Of a stretch of DNA of 64,000 bases, positions 41,838 to 50,205 are shown piece by piece. Within the stretch, counting starts at the first letter, position 1. The number at the start of each line of letters is the position of its first letter. Origin of the DNA: MWBV01 sp964418095. GTDB lineage: Archaea; Nanobdellota; Nanobdellia; Pacearchaeales; GW2011-AR1. Both the position numbers and the translations under genes were made by a program. The DNA lies in NCBI GenBank assembly GCA_964418095.1, contig CAYQKM010000001.1:62001-126000 (forward strand), read 5' to 3'. The notes beneath the pieces were generated by a model, which searched no databases, was not told where the DNA came from, and saw only the letters and a list, made by a program, of their open reading frames with translations.

Positions 41838-43136
41838 TTATTTTTTTATCTTCTTTATTCCAATTATCTTTTTCCCATTCATATAATGTTGCAATATTTT
41901 TGGAATTTTTATTGTTCCATCTTTTTGTTGATTATTTTCTAGTATTGCTACCATCATTCTTGAGGTTGCAATAGCAGTGTTATTTAAAGTATGTAAAACC
42001 CTCTTATTTCCATATTTATCAACACATTTAATCTCTAATTTTCTTGCTTGATAATCTGTACAATTAGATAAAGAGCCTAACTCCCCATACTCGCTTATTG
42101 TTGGTCTCCATACTTCAAAATCAGCTGATCTAAATTTCCAGTCAGCTAAATCTCCTGTACAAATTTCAATCCATCTATAAGGTAATTCTAATTTTTGTAA
42201 AATCTCATCTGAATTTTTATATAATTCATCATACATTTTTTCAGAGTCTTCAGGTTTACAAAATATAAATTGTTCAACTTTATTAAATTGGTGAGTTCTC
42301 CATAATCCTTTCTCATTTATTCCATGAGCACCTATTTCTTGTCTAAAACACATTGAATATGAAAAATATTTTTTAGGCAATTCTTCTTCTGGAATAATAT
42401 CCCCAGAATGCATTGCTAAAACAGCTTGCTCAGACGTTCCTATTAAATGTAAATCTTGGTTTCTAATTGAAAAAACAGATTGCTCAATTGCATTCTTATC
42501 CATAGATGCAAAAATTGACTTTTCATTTAACATTAAAGGAGGCTCAATATATTCATATCCTTTTTTACTCATAAAATCAATTGCAAATCTTATTAATGCC
42601 TGATTTAAAAGAGCCAAATCTTTTTTAAGATAGTAAAACCCTTTTCCAGAAACCTTAGCAGAGGACTCAAAATCTGCAATTCCTAAAGATTCTGTTAATT
42701 CAACATGGTTCTTTATTGGAAAATCAAATTTTGGAATTACTCCTCCTTTTTTTATTTCTACATTTTCAGATGCATCCTTCCCTTTTGGAACATGCTTGCT
42801 AATAATATTAGGAATTTGTAATATCCTTTCATTCATCTTTACTTCAAGGTTCTTTCTTTTATCTTGAATTTCAGAAATCTTATCCGGAATTTTCTTTGCT
42901 TCTTTAAAAAGGCGAGAAAGTGTTTTTTCGTCTCCTCTCTTTTTTGCTTGATTTATTTCTTCAGAAATTTTATTTCTTTCACCTCTTAAACAATCTTCAT
43001 CATACTTTAATTTTCTCCATTTATTATCTAAAACAAGAAACTCATCTACAATTTTAAGTTTATTTTCTTGAGATTTTCTTTTAATATTCTCTTTTATAAA
43101 ATCAGGGTTCTCTCTTAACAATTTTATATCAATCAT
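41838..43136 (-). CDS. serS: Seryl-tRNA synthetase
   Basis: This 432-residue class II enzyme is the common (not the methanogenic) SerRS. The N-terminal coiled-coil arm that holds the tRNA long arm is at about 30-105. Motif 2 is 'MCFRQEIGAHGINEKGLWRT', motif 3 'NNTAIATSRMMVAILEN', and 'LIGTSEQAVLAMHSG' is the serine/adenylate region. The start 'MIDIKLLRENPDFIKENIKR' is the family start. Length is standard. Confidence 0.96.
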   Translation of the reverse strand: MIDIKLLRENPDFIKENIKRKSQENKLKIVDEFLVLDNKWRKLKYDEDCLRGERNKISEEINQAKKRGDEKTLSRLFKEAKKIPDKISEIQDKRKNLEVKMNERILQIPNIISKHVPKGKDASENVEIKKGGVIPKFDFPIKNHVELTESLGIADFESSAKVSGKGFYYLKKDLALLNQALIRFAIDFMSKKGYEYIEPPLMLNEKSIFASMDKNAIEQSVFSIRNQDLHLIGTSEQAVLAMHSGDIIPEEELPKKYFSYSMCFRQEIGAHGINEKGLWRTHQFNKVEQFIFCKPEDSEKMYDELYKNSDEILQKLELPYRWIEICTGDLADWKFRSADFEVWRPTISEYGELGSLSNCTDYQARKLEIKCVDKYGNKRVLHTLNNTAIATSRMMVAILENNQQKDGTIKIPKILQHYMNGKKIIGIKKIKK

Positions 43137-43223
43137 TACATTACTTATAAAGCAATATATTTAAATTTATTGAAGAGATGTTTAAGATAAAACATTTAAA
43201 AAATAAACATTCTTAGATTATCT

Positions 43224-43916
43224 ATGGCAGTAGAAGAGGTGAACTTAAGTGTTGGTTTAACAAATTACTATCCGGGATATATAGAGAACCTCCATCCTTG
43301 GCTTCAAACATTTATAGAAGTAGTTTTATTAGCTATTTTAGTTTCATTGTTTTTTATATTTATTTGGAAACTCTACCATATTACATCTAAAAGAAATTTA
43401 ATTAAACTAAATCTAAAACAATACAATACAGCAAAGCATCCTGGAATCAAAAAATTCTTTGGAATACTAATTTACCTTCTTGAATACCTAATAATCTTTC
43501 CTTTTTTTGTTGTAGTTTGGTTTTTCGTATTTACACTATTTGTAATGTTGCTTGCCAGAGAACTTAGTTTTGCATCTGTTTTAACAGTGTCTACAGTAAT
43601 CATAATTGTAATACGTACAACATCCTATTATAAAGAAGGGCTTTCAAAAGACATTTCTAAGTTACTTCCCTTTGCCCTTTTAGCTGTTGCAATAACCGAA
43701 AAAGAATTTTTTAATTTCAATTCAATTTTTGAAAGAATATCTCAATTACCTTTATTCTTTGAAAATATCTTAGTTTATATGGGAATAATAGTTGCAGTTG
43801 AAATAATACTAAGATTTTTTGATATAATCTTCTATTTAATTAGAAAAAAACACCCAAAAGATAATGTAGAAGAACCAGAAGAAATAAAGGAATTAAATAA
43901 AATTCTCTCAAAATAG
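43224..43916 (+). CDS. Multi-pass membrane protein of unknown function
   Basis: This 230-residue protein has five predicted membrane helices (about 30-50, 75-97, 100-115, 117-131 and 185-202), the 75-131 group being packed closely. Between helices lies basic 'HITSKRNLIKLNLKQYN', and the end is acidic. It is reminiscent of mechanosensitive-channel-like or transporter-like archaeal families but no signature is clear. It stands alone between serS and rps10. Confidence 0.6.
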   Translation: MAVEEVNLSVGLTNYYPGYIENLHPWLQTFIEVVLLAILVSLFFIFIWKLYHITSKRNLIKLNLKQYNTAKHPGIKKFFGILIYLLEYLIIFPFFVVVWFFVFTLFVMLLARELSFASVLTVSTVIIIVIRTTSYYKEGLSKDISKLLPFALLAVAITEKEFFNFNSIFERISQLPLFFENILVYMGIIVAVEIILRFFDIIFYLIRKKHPKDNVEEPEEIKELNKILSK

Positions 43917-44006
43917 TGTTTATTTTTAATTTAGCTCTAAACTTTAAGCTATGCTAACTGAATCTGATACAAAAAGCTTTTTAAACCACTTCATAATAAA
44001 TGTATT

Positions 44007-44315
44007 ATGACTAAAGTAAGAATAAAACTAAACAGCACAGATATAACAATGTTAAACACTATCTGTGATTCTATTAAAGAAATTGCTAAAAAATCTGGAA
44101 TAACAATAAGCGGTCCTGTCCCACTTCCAACAAAGAAGCTTAGAATAACTACTAGAAAATCTCCTTGTGGAGAAGGCACAGCTACTTTTGATAATTTTGA
44201 AATGAGAATTCATAAAAGACTAATTGATTTACCTGCAAATGAAAAAGTCTTGCACCACATTGTAAGAATGCAGATTCCAAAATCAGTTAATGTTAAGATA
44301 GAAATGAAGGATTAA
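44007..44315 (+). CDS. rps10: Small ribosomal subunit protein uS10
   Basis: This 102-residue protein matches archaeal S10: 'ARIKLNST' type opening 'VRIKLNSTDITMLNTICDSI', 'SGPVPLPTKKLRITTRKSPC' and 'FEMRIHKRLIDL' with 'VKIEMKD' at the end. In many archaea it follows the EF-1 alpha gene; here it is alone, consistent with scattered ribosomal operons. Confidence 0.95.
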   Translation: MTKVRIKLNSTDITMLNTICDSIKEIAKKSGITISGPVPLPTKKLRITTRKSPCGEGTATFDNFEMRIHKRLIDLPANEKVLHHIVRMQIPKSVNVKIEMKD

Positions 44316-44402
44316 ATAATAAGATTCTATAAAAAATTAAAAATTTCTATAAAAAATTAGTCATACAATTTTGCTAATTCAATAAATTGCTAATCTTTAA
44401 AA

Positions 44403-44708
44403 TTAATAATCAGGCAATTCTTCTTGTGAAGAATTCTTTTTTAAAGGAGATTTTGGTTTTGTGCTTCTTGGTGAAACATCAGCATTTGGGTCTTCTTCCA
44501 TATCTGAAAGTGCAATAGAATTAATCATTTCCCTAAATGCAAGAAAATCTGCTGTCCCTATTCTTACACCAGCTTTTGTAAATCCCGTGTATCTGTCAGA
44601 AGTTACAAACTCTCTGATTGTAAGCCCTTTTCTCCCTCCAAAATCATCAATCCTTACAACAATTTCTGTTGTATCATTCTTTTTTATTTTTCCAATGTCT
44701 TTTTCCAT
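44403..44708 (-). CDS. PC4/p15-like single-stranded DNA-binding protein (candidate)
   Basis: Residues about 10-70 of this 101-residue protein follow the PC4 coactivator pattern: 'IVVRIDDFGGRKGLTIREFV', then 'YTGFTKAGVRIGTADFLAFR' as strands and the C-terminal helix. The tail (70-101) is Ser/Pro/Lys-rich and disordered. PC4 proteins bind melted DNA and act in transcription. The match is by pattern only, so it is a tentative call. Confidence 0.55.
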   Translation of the reverse strand: MEKDIGKIKKNDTTEIVVRIDDFGGRKGLTIREFVTSDRYTGFTKAGVRIGTADFLAFREMINSIALSDMEEDPNADVSPRSTKPKSPLKKNSSQEELPDY

Positions 44709-44826
44709 AACTAACTTATCAAGTTAGATTTTATAAATGTTTTTATGCGTCAAATTATATATTAAATTGACAATTAGTATTTTTTTAAGTAAATAATTTT
44801 AAATAGTGCTTATGCTTTTGATTTAC

Positions 44827-44970
44827 ATGAAAGAAAATTGCCCAAAATGCCATGGAACAGGAATTGTTAAAGAACCAGATGGAAGTGTTCATACTTGTTG
44901 GGATTGTTTAGCGAGTGGAGAAATGGATGTTCACTCTGACAAGGTTGCTGACTCAAAGATAAAAATTTAA
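44827..44970 (+). CDS. Small zinc-knuckle protein (47 residues)
   Basis: This short gene encodes two cysteine pairs, 'CPKCHGTG' and 'CWDCLASGE', resembling one DnaJ central zinc-finger module, followed by an acidic tail. The dense motif supports a real gene. A TTTAAATA-like box lies about 30 bases upstream. It stands alone between the PC4-like gene and the cyclophilin gene. Confidence 0.65.
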   Translation: MKENCPKCHGTGIVKEPDGSVHTCWDCLASGEMDVHSDKVADSKIKI

Positions 44971-45002
44971 TTTAAATCAATTATGTTTTATTAGAAATCT
45001 GT

Positions 45003-45572
45003 TTATTCTATAATAGAAGCTTTTATTATCTTTACTTCTTGTAAAGGCCTATCATCTGAATCTGTCTGAACAGATGCTATTTTATCTACAATATCCATTC
45101 CATATATTACTTCTCCAAATGCAGGGTGTTTTGAATCCAAATAACTATTGTCCACTAAATTTATAAAAAATTGTGAGCCACCTGTATTTGGACCTGCATT
45201 TGCCATTGAAATTGTTCCTCTATTGTTTTTATTTCCACCTTTATGGGAAAATTCATCTTTTATAGTATATCCTGGACCCCCTCTTCCTGTGCCTGTAGGA
45301 TCTCCTCCTTGAATCATAAATCCATTAATTACTCTATGAAATATAACACCATCATAATATCCATCTGAGACGAGTTTATAGAAATTTCCTGTTGTTATAG
45401 GCATATCATCATATAATTGTATAACTATATTTCCATAATTTGTTTCAAGTTTTACTTGTGCCTTTGAGTTTATTGCTTTTCCTGTCATGTTTCCTGTTAT
45501 TTTACCCATAAAAACTAATCCTACTACTGCTAAGATTAAAATTAGGATATATCCCCAGTTTTTTAATTGCAT
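45003..45572 (-). CDS. Membrane-anchored cyclophilin-type peptidyl-prolyl isomerase
   Basis: An N-terminal anchor (about 7-25) is followed by a 150-residue cyclophilin domain that speeds proline isomerisation of exported proteins. Active-site blocks are 'GVIFHRVINGFMIQGGDPTG' (catalytic Arg in FHR), 'GTISMANAGPNTGGSQFFI' and 'LDSKHPAFGEVIYGMDIV'. The juxtamembrane stretch 'ITGNMTGKAI' resembles that of other anchored proteins of this group. It is divergent from the thioredoxin-like gene. Confidence 0.92.
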   Translation of the reverse strand: MQLKNWGYILILILAVVGLVFMGKITGNMTGKAINSKAQVKLETNYGNIVIQLYDDMPITTGNFYKLVSDGYYDGVIFHRVINGFMIQGGDPTGTGRGGPGYTIKDEFSHKGGNKNNRGTISMANAGPNTGGSQFFINLVDNSYLDSKHPAFGEVIYGMDIVDKIASVQTDSDDRPLQEVKIIKASIIE

Positions 45573-45667
45573 AAATTAGTATATAAATCTATTTTTTTAA
45601 ATGTTTTGATAGTAGGTTTTATCAGTTTTTCCAAAACATTTAAAAAATAAAGTAAGTTTTAAGTTTT

Positions 45668-46015
45668 ATGAAGAGGAAAACAAAAAGCACACTTTTCACA
45701 ATTTTAATATTAATAGCAATTGTAGCATTTGCAATTATCTTTCTTACTAAAAAGCCACCTGAAACAGATGAAGAAGTTGTAAAATGTATTGCTTCTAAAT
45801 CAACAATATACACTCAATTCGGATGTAGAGCATGCGATATGCAAAAAGAAATGTTTGGAGAGAATTCCAAATATTTAAATGAAGTTAATTGCTTTTATGA
45901 TAGACAAGCTTGCGAAAAAGAAGAAATTTTAGCAACTCCTACCTGGATAAGTGGAAGAAAAAGAGTAGAAGGAATACAATCAATAGAAAAACTAAGAGAG
46001 CTAACAGGTTGTTAA
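45668..46015 (+). CDS. Membrane-anchored thioredoxin-like protein
   Basis: This 115-residue protein has one N-terminal membrane helix (about 8-27) and a small thioredoxin/glutaredoxin-like domain with the redox pair 'GCRACDMQKEMFG' (Cys53 and Cys56). Later 'ATPTWISGRKRVEGIQSIEK' is the cis-proline and last-strand region, as in VKOR-linked thioredoxin domains. The downstream CcdA-like gene starts one base after its stop, so together they likely move reducing power across the membrane. Confidence 0.82.
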   Translation: MKRKTKSTLFTILILIAIVAFAIIFLTKKPPETDEEVVKCIASKSTIYTQFGCRACDMQKEMFGENSKYLNEVNCFYDRQACEKEEILATPTWISGRKRVEGIQSIEKLRELTGC

Positions 46016-46016
46016 A

Positions 46017-46727
46017 GTGGCAATAACTGAAACACTTACATTTGGAAGAATAACACTTCTCGCACTAGCAGATTCTGTAAACCCTTGTGAAATAGCAATT
46101 CTTGCAATGGTTCTTATAGCTGTTCTTGTGGCAAATCCGAAAAATAAGAAAAAAGTCCTCTTTACAGGATTAACTTTTTCTCTAGCTGTGTATATTGGGT
46201 ACTTAGCCTATGGCATTTTATTTATTCAATTTTTTAAATTATTTGCAGAGTTTTTAAGACAAAGCTCAAAATATTTTTATAATGGTTTGGCAATAATTGC
46301 AATGATTATAGGAGCACTAAACATAAAAGATTTTTTCTTCTATAAAGCAGGGGGAGTTGGAACAGAGATGCCAATATTCATGAGGCCAAAAGTTAAAAAA
46401 ATAATAGATAATATCAGCTCTCCAAAATCAGCATTCTTAATAGGTTTCATTGTAACAATATTTTTGCTTCCATGCACAATAGGCCCATATATTGTAGCTT
46501 CAGGATTACTCTCTGAATTAGGATTTTTAAAAGCTCTCCCTCTACTATTATATTATAATCTTGTTTTCTTGCTTCCAATGATAATAATCACCTTAATAGT
46601 TTACTTTGGATTTGCAAGAGTTGAAGATGTTACAGGATGGAAAGAAAAGAACATTAGAAAACTACATTTAATTGCAGGAATACTTTTAGTCTTAGTTGGA
46701 GTAGGAATTATAACGGGAATTATCTAA
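46017..46727 (+). CDS. CcdA/DsbD-like membrane electron-transfer protein
   Basis: This 236-residue protein has six predicted helices. The two conserved redox cysteines of the CcdA family are Cys24 in 'DSVNPCEIAIL' and Cys153 in 'LLPCTIGPYIVASG'. It would pass electrons from cytoplasmic thioredoxin to the extracytoplasmic thioredoxin-like protein encoded just upstream. The start is a GTG at 46017 directly after the stop of that gene; the next ATG is inside the first helix region, so GTG is needed. Confidence 0.88.
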   Translation: MAITETLTFGRITLLALADSVNPCEIAILAMVLIAVLVANPKNKKKVLFTGLTFSLAVYIGYLAYGILFIQFFKLFAEFLRQSSKYFYNGLAIIAMIIGALNIKDFFFYKAGGVGTEMPIFMRPKVKKIIDNISSPKSAFLIGFIVTIFLLPCTIGPYIVASGLLSELGFLKALPLLLYYNLVFLLPMIIITLIVYFGFARVEDVTGWKEKNIRKLHLIAGILLVLVGVGIITGII

Positions 46728-46807
46728 ACCCTAATTAATTCTTTTAGTTCTTAAAAAATGAATAACAAGGTTTTTAAATAAACATTCCATAAAAAAAACT
46801 ATTAAAT

Positions 46808-46906
46808 ATGAATATGACAACTCCATCTACAAAACAAGAATCTTCTCTTACACTTAAAGATAAAGGAGGAGTGAAAAAAAGAGTAGAACTATTCAGAGGA
46901 ATCTGA
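46808..46906 (+). other. Possible 32-residue leader ORF before kamA
   Basis: A short open frame ('MNMTTPSTKQESSLTLKDKG...') starts about 25 bases after a TATA-like TTTTTAAATAAAC and ends 21 bases before kamA. It has codon use like its neighbours but no motif. It may be a small protein or an upstream ORF; nothing more can be said. Confidence 0.3.
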
Positions 46907-46927
46907 ATAGCATAAAGAAAATAGAAG

Positions 46928-48052
46928 ATGGCGCAGAATAAACTACAATTAGTAGGTGAAAAAAAAGAGAAAACAGCTAATAAACCTGCGCATAAAAAAT
47001 TTAAAAGGTTCATAGATTTGGATGAAGTTTCTAAATTATTTGAATTAGATAAAGACGAATTAGAAAAAGTATGCTGTAATTATCCTATGAGAATACCTGA
47101 TTATTATTTATCTCTAATAAAAGAAAAAGGAGATGGAATATACAAACAGTGTATTCCTTCATCAGCAGAAATTTATGATCTTTATGGAGAAGAAGACCCT
47201 CTTCACGAAGAGCCAGAACACCAAAAAAGAAAAAATGTTCCAGCTCTATTAACTCATAGATACCCAGACAGAGTTCTTTTTAGAATTTCAAATTCGTGTG
47301 CTATGTATTGCAGGTTTTGTACAAGAAAAAGAAAAGTTGGAGATATTAGCAAAAACCCAACATGGGAAGAAATAGCAAAAGCCCTTCTCTACATTAAAGT
47401 ACATCCTGAAGTTAGAGATGTTATCTTATCTGGGGGAGACCCTTTAATGCTTCCAAATAAACTTCTTGAAAAAATAATAAAATCTGTTCATATGATAATT
47501 TCTAATAGAGAAAATGGAATAATAAGAATAGGAACAAGAATACCCTGCGTTCTTCCACAGAGGATAACCCCTGAATTATGCGAGATTCTAAAAAAGTATC
47601 ACCCCCTATATATTAATACTCATTTTAATCACCCAGATGAAATCACTCAAGAGAGCAGAAAAGCGTGCGAAATGCTTGCAGATGCAGGAATACCTTTAGG
47701 AAATCAAACAGTTCTTCTTAAAGGAGTAAATGATAATCCAGAAACAATGAAAAAACTAATGCTAGGTTTAATAAGTATGAGAGTTAAGCCATATTACATT
47801 TATCAGTGTGATCCTGTAAAGGGAGCAAATCATTTCAGAACAAGAGTAGAAGAAGGACTTAATATTTACAAATCTTTAAGAGGGCATATTTCAGGGTTAG
47901 CTGTTCCGCAATATATAATTGATTCTCCTGGTGGAGGAGGAAAAATACCATTGCTTCCAGAATATGTTCAAAGCATAGACAACGACAAAGTCGTTCTAAA
48001 AAATTACGAAGGAAATCTTCATGAATATCCACAAGTCAAAGAAGAAATATAA
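46928..48052 (+). CDS. kamA: L-lysine 2,3-aminomutase
   Basis: This radical SAM/PLP enzyme turns L-lysine into L-beta-lysine. The cluster motif is 'CAMYCRFC' (Cys 124, 128 and 131). The PLP lysine lies in 'PGGGGKIPLLPEY', and both acidic residues that bind the substrate epsilon-amine are kept ('YIYQCDP' and 'IIDSPGG'), favouring true lysine aminomutase over related EpmB enzymes. The 374 residues lack the C-terminal extension of clostridial KamA (about 416). The acetyltransferase AblB, which makes the osmolyte acetyl-beta-lysine, is not next to it. Confidence 0.9.
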   Translation: MAQNKLQLVGEKKEKTANKPAHKKFKRFIDLDEVSKLFELDKDELEKVCCNYPMRIPDYYLSLIKEKGDGIYKQCIPSSAEIYDLYGEEDPLHEEPEHQKRKNVPALLTHRYPDRVLFRISNSCAMYCRFCTRKRKVGDISKNPTWEEIAKALLYIKVHPEVRDVILSGGDPLMLPNKLLEKIIKSVHMIISNRENGIIRIGTRIPCVLPQRITPELCEILKKYHPLYINTHFNHPDEITQESRKACEMLADAGIPLGNQTVLLKGVNDNPETMKKLMLGLISMRVKPYYIYQCDPVKGANHFRTRVEEGLNIYKSLRGHISGLAVPQYIIDSPGGGGKIPLLPEYVQSIDNDKVVLKNYEGNLHEYPQVKEEI

Positions 48053-48162
48053 AAAAGAATAAACTCTCAAAAAAGATACATAAAAACAATCATCCAAAAA
48101 TTTAAAAATAAATATTTACTAATAACTCTACAAAAAAGGAAAATAAAAAAAGAGGAATCAAA

Positions 48163-48393
48163 ATGGTTGAAGCAAATTACATTCAGCAAAGAATGTCAGA
48201 GATGCAAAAAAGCGAAGAACTTTCAGATATAATGGGAAAAATTCTCTCTGGAAGGCCAGGATATAGAGCTGTAATTGAAAAGAAACCAGTGATAGTTAAA
48301 TGCCCTGGACCAGGATGCAACATGGTCTTTGAAATTCCTGTAAAATTTTGCCCTGAATGTGGAACAAAAATTGAGTGGCCAAAAAAAGAGTGA
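48163..48393 (+). CDS. Small zinc-ribbon protein
   Basis: This 76-residue protein has an N-terminal helical part ('YIQQRMSEMQKSEELSDIMG') and a C-terminal four-cysteine ribbon, 'CPGPGCNMVFEIPV' and 'FCPECGTKIEWP'. It lies 48 bases upstream of the aIF5B gene on the same strand. A role in translation or transcription is conceivable but not shown. Confidence 0.7.
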   Translation: MVEANYIQQRMSEMQKSEELSDIMGKILSGRPGYRAVIEKKPVIVKCPGPGCNMVFEIPVKFCPECGTKIEWPKKE

Positions 48394-48441
48394 GTTTAAA
48401 ATTTAAAAAGATTTTTAACTGCACTTACTCTATCTTTCTCT

Positions 48442-50205
48442 ATGGAAACACTAAGAATTAGACAGCCAATAGTAACAGTATGTGGACATGTAGATCATGG
48501 AAAAACATCTATTCTAGATTGTCTCAGAGATAGTTGTATCCAAGAAGGAGAGTGTGGAGGCATAACCCAAAAAATATCTTTTACATCTTATCCAATGAGC
48601 CAGATGAAAGCTGCTTGTCCTCTAATTGAAAAATCAGGAATAAGAATAAACATTCCTGGCTTCTTACTAATAGATACTCCTGGACACGCTGCATTTACTA
48701 ATTTAAGAAAAAGAGGAGGCTCACTAGCAGATTTAGCAATTTTAGTTGTAGATATAAACGAAGGAATAAAACCTCAAACAGCAGAAGTAATACAAATATT
48801 AAAATTGCATAAAACTCCTTTTTTAATTGCATTAAATAAAATAGATAATATTTCTGGATGGAGAGCAAATATTGATAAACCAATAAAGGAAAGTGTAGAA
48901 TCTCAAGGTACCAATGTAAAACAGATTTTTGATGAAAGATATATGACTTTAATAGGTTCACTCAATAGTTTTGGGCTTGATTCAGATTTATACTATAATA
49001 TTTCAGATTTTACAAAAAAGATAGCACTAATGCCTTGCTCAGCACGAACAAAAGAAGGTATTCCAGAATTAATAATGATGTTATGTGGTTTAAGTCAGAA
49101 ATATTTAACAGACAAATTAAGAATTGGAAAAGACCCAAAAGGAGTTTTATTAGAAATAAAAAAAGAAAAATCAAACAATTACATAGAAGCAATATTATAT
49201 GATGGAGAATTAAAAAAAACAGATGAAATTGCAATTGCAAACTTCAATACAGAAAAAGATCCTATAGTAACGAAGATAAGAATACTTGAAGAGATAGAGC
49301 CATTATGTGCAAAATTTAAACATCAAGAAATAGTAAAGGCTTCAACAGGAATAAGAATGCAGTTAATTGAAAAGCAAGAGGTTTTACCTGGAATGCCTTT
49401 TGAAATTTATAAAAATAATTTAAAAGAACTAAAAGAAAAATTCACTAAAGAAATTTCAGATAAAATAAAAACAAAAAAGCAAGGGATAATTGCAAAAGCA
49501 GATTCTTTAGGAAGTATTGAGGCGCTTCTTTTCCTTTTAGAAAATCAGAATATCCCTGTTTTAAAAGTAGGAATAGGAAACATTAACAAATCAGATGCAA
49601 TATCAGCAAAGGCAAATATTGAGATAAATGAGTTAAATGCAATAATAGTTGGATTTAATGTAGATGTAGACGAAGATGCTAAAGATTTAATTAGAGACCA
49701 AGGAAAAAATATTAAAGTTATTACAAATGAAGTAGTTTACAAACTCATTGAAGATTTAATAGACTGGAGAACTGAAAAGCAAAAAGAAATTGAAAAAAAG
49801 AGATTAATGGAATTAGCAGGAATATGCAAAGTAAAAGTACTTCATCAATATGTTTTTAGAAATACAAGTCCTGCAATATTCGGAGTAAAGATAGAAGCAG
49901 GAAAATTAAAACAACAAATGAATTTAATAGATGAAAATGGAGAAAAAGTGGGAAAAATAAAAAATATTGAATCTGAAAGAAAATCTGTCCATGAAGCAGG
50001 AGAAGGAATAGAAGTTGCAGTTTCTATGCCTGGGATAAATTTTGAAAGGGCAATGAAAAATAGAAATTTTTTATATTCTGAATTAGGTGAATCACAGTTT
50101 AGAAACTTTAAGAAAAATAAAGATTTGCTTTCTGGAAATGAAATGAAAACTCTTCAAGAAATAGCTGAGATAAAGCGAAAAGGAAAGGCAGATTGGGGCA
50201 TTTAA
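48442..50205 (+). CDS. infB: Translation initiation factor aIF5B (IF-2)
   Basis: This 587-residue GTPase joins the ribosomal subunits at the start codon. G1 is 'GHVDHGKTSILD', G2/G3 'ITQKISF' and 'LLIDTPGHAAFTNL', G4 'ALNKID' and G5 'SARTKEG'. The archaeal form without a bacterial N-terminal extension is expected at about 590 residues. The C-terminal domains with 'GIIAKADSLGSIEALLFLLE' and 'FRNTSPAIFGVKIEAGKL' are present. It is convergent with the nuclease gene, overlapping by 4 bases. Confidence 0.95.
   Translation: METLRIRQPIVTVCGHVDHGKTSILDCLRDSCIQEGECGGITQKISFTSYPMSQMKAACPLIEKSGIRINIPGFLLIDTPGHAAFTNLRKRGGSLADLAILVVDINEGIKPQTAEVIQILKLHKTPFLIALNKIDNISGWRANIDKPIKESVESQGTNVKQIFDERYMTLIGSLNSFGLDSDLYYNISDFTKKIALMPCSARTKEGIPELIMMLCGLSQKYLTDKLRIGKDPKGVLLEIKKEKSNNYIEAILYDGELKKTDEIAIANFNTEKDPIVTKIRILEEIEPLCAKFKHQEIVKASTGIRMQLIEKQEVLPGMPFEIYKNNLKELKEKFTKEISDKIKTKKQGIIAKADSLGSIEALLFLLENQNIPVLKVGIGNINKSDAISAKANIEINELNAIIVGFNVDVDEDAKDLIRDQGKNIKVITNEVVYKLIEDLIDWRTEKQKEIEKKRLMELAGICKVKVLHQYVFRNTSPAIFGVKIEAGKLKQQMNLIDENGEKVGKIKNIESERKSVHEAGEGIEVAVSMPGINFERAMKNRNFLYSELGESQFRNFKKNKDLLSGNEMKTLQEIAEIKRKGKADWGI

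Noticed and set aside
44316..44402. Direct repeat TTCTATAAAAAATTA between rps10 and the PC4-like gene
   Set aside because: Two copies of an AT-only 15-mer between convergent genes are expected by chance or as terminator sequence in such AT-rich DNA.
46774..47013. Minus-strand open frame opposite the start of kamA
   Set aside because: It lies over the kamA N-terminus and its leader in the other strand and has no family features.
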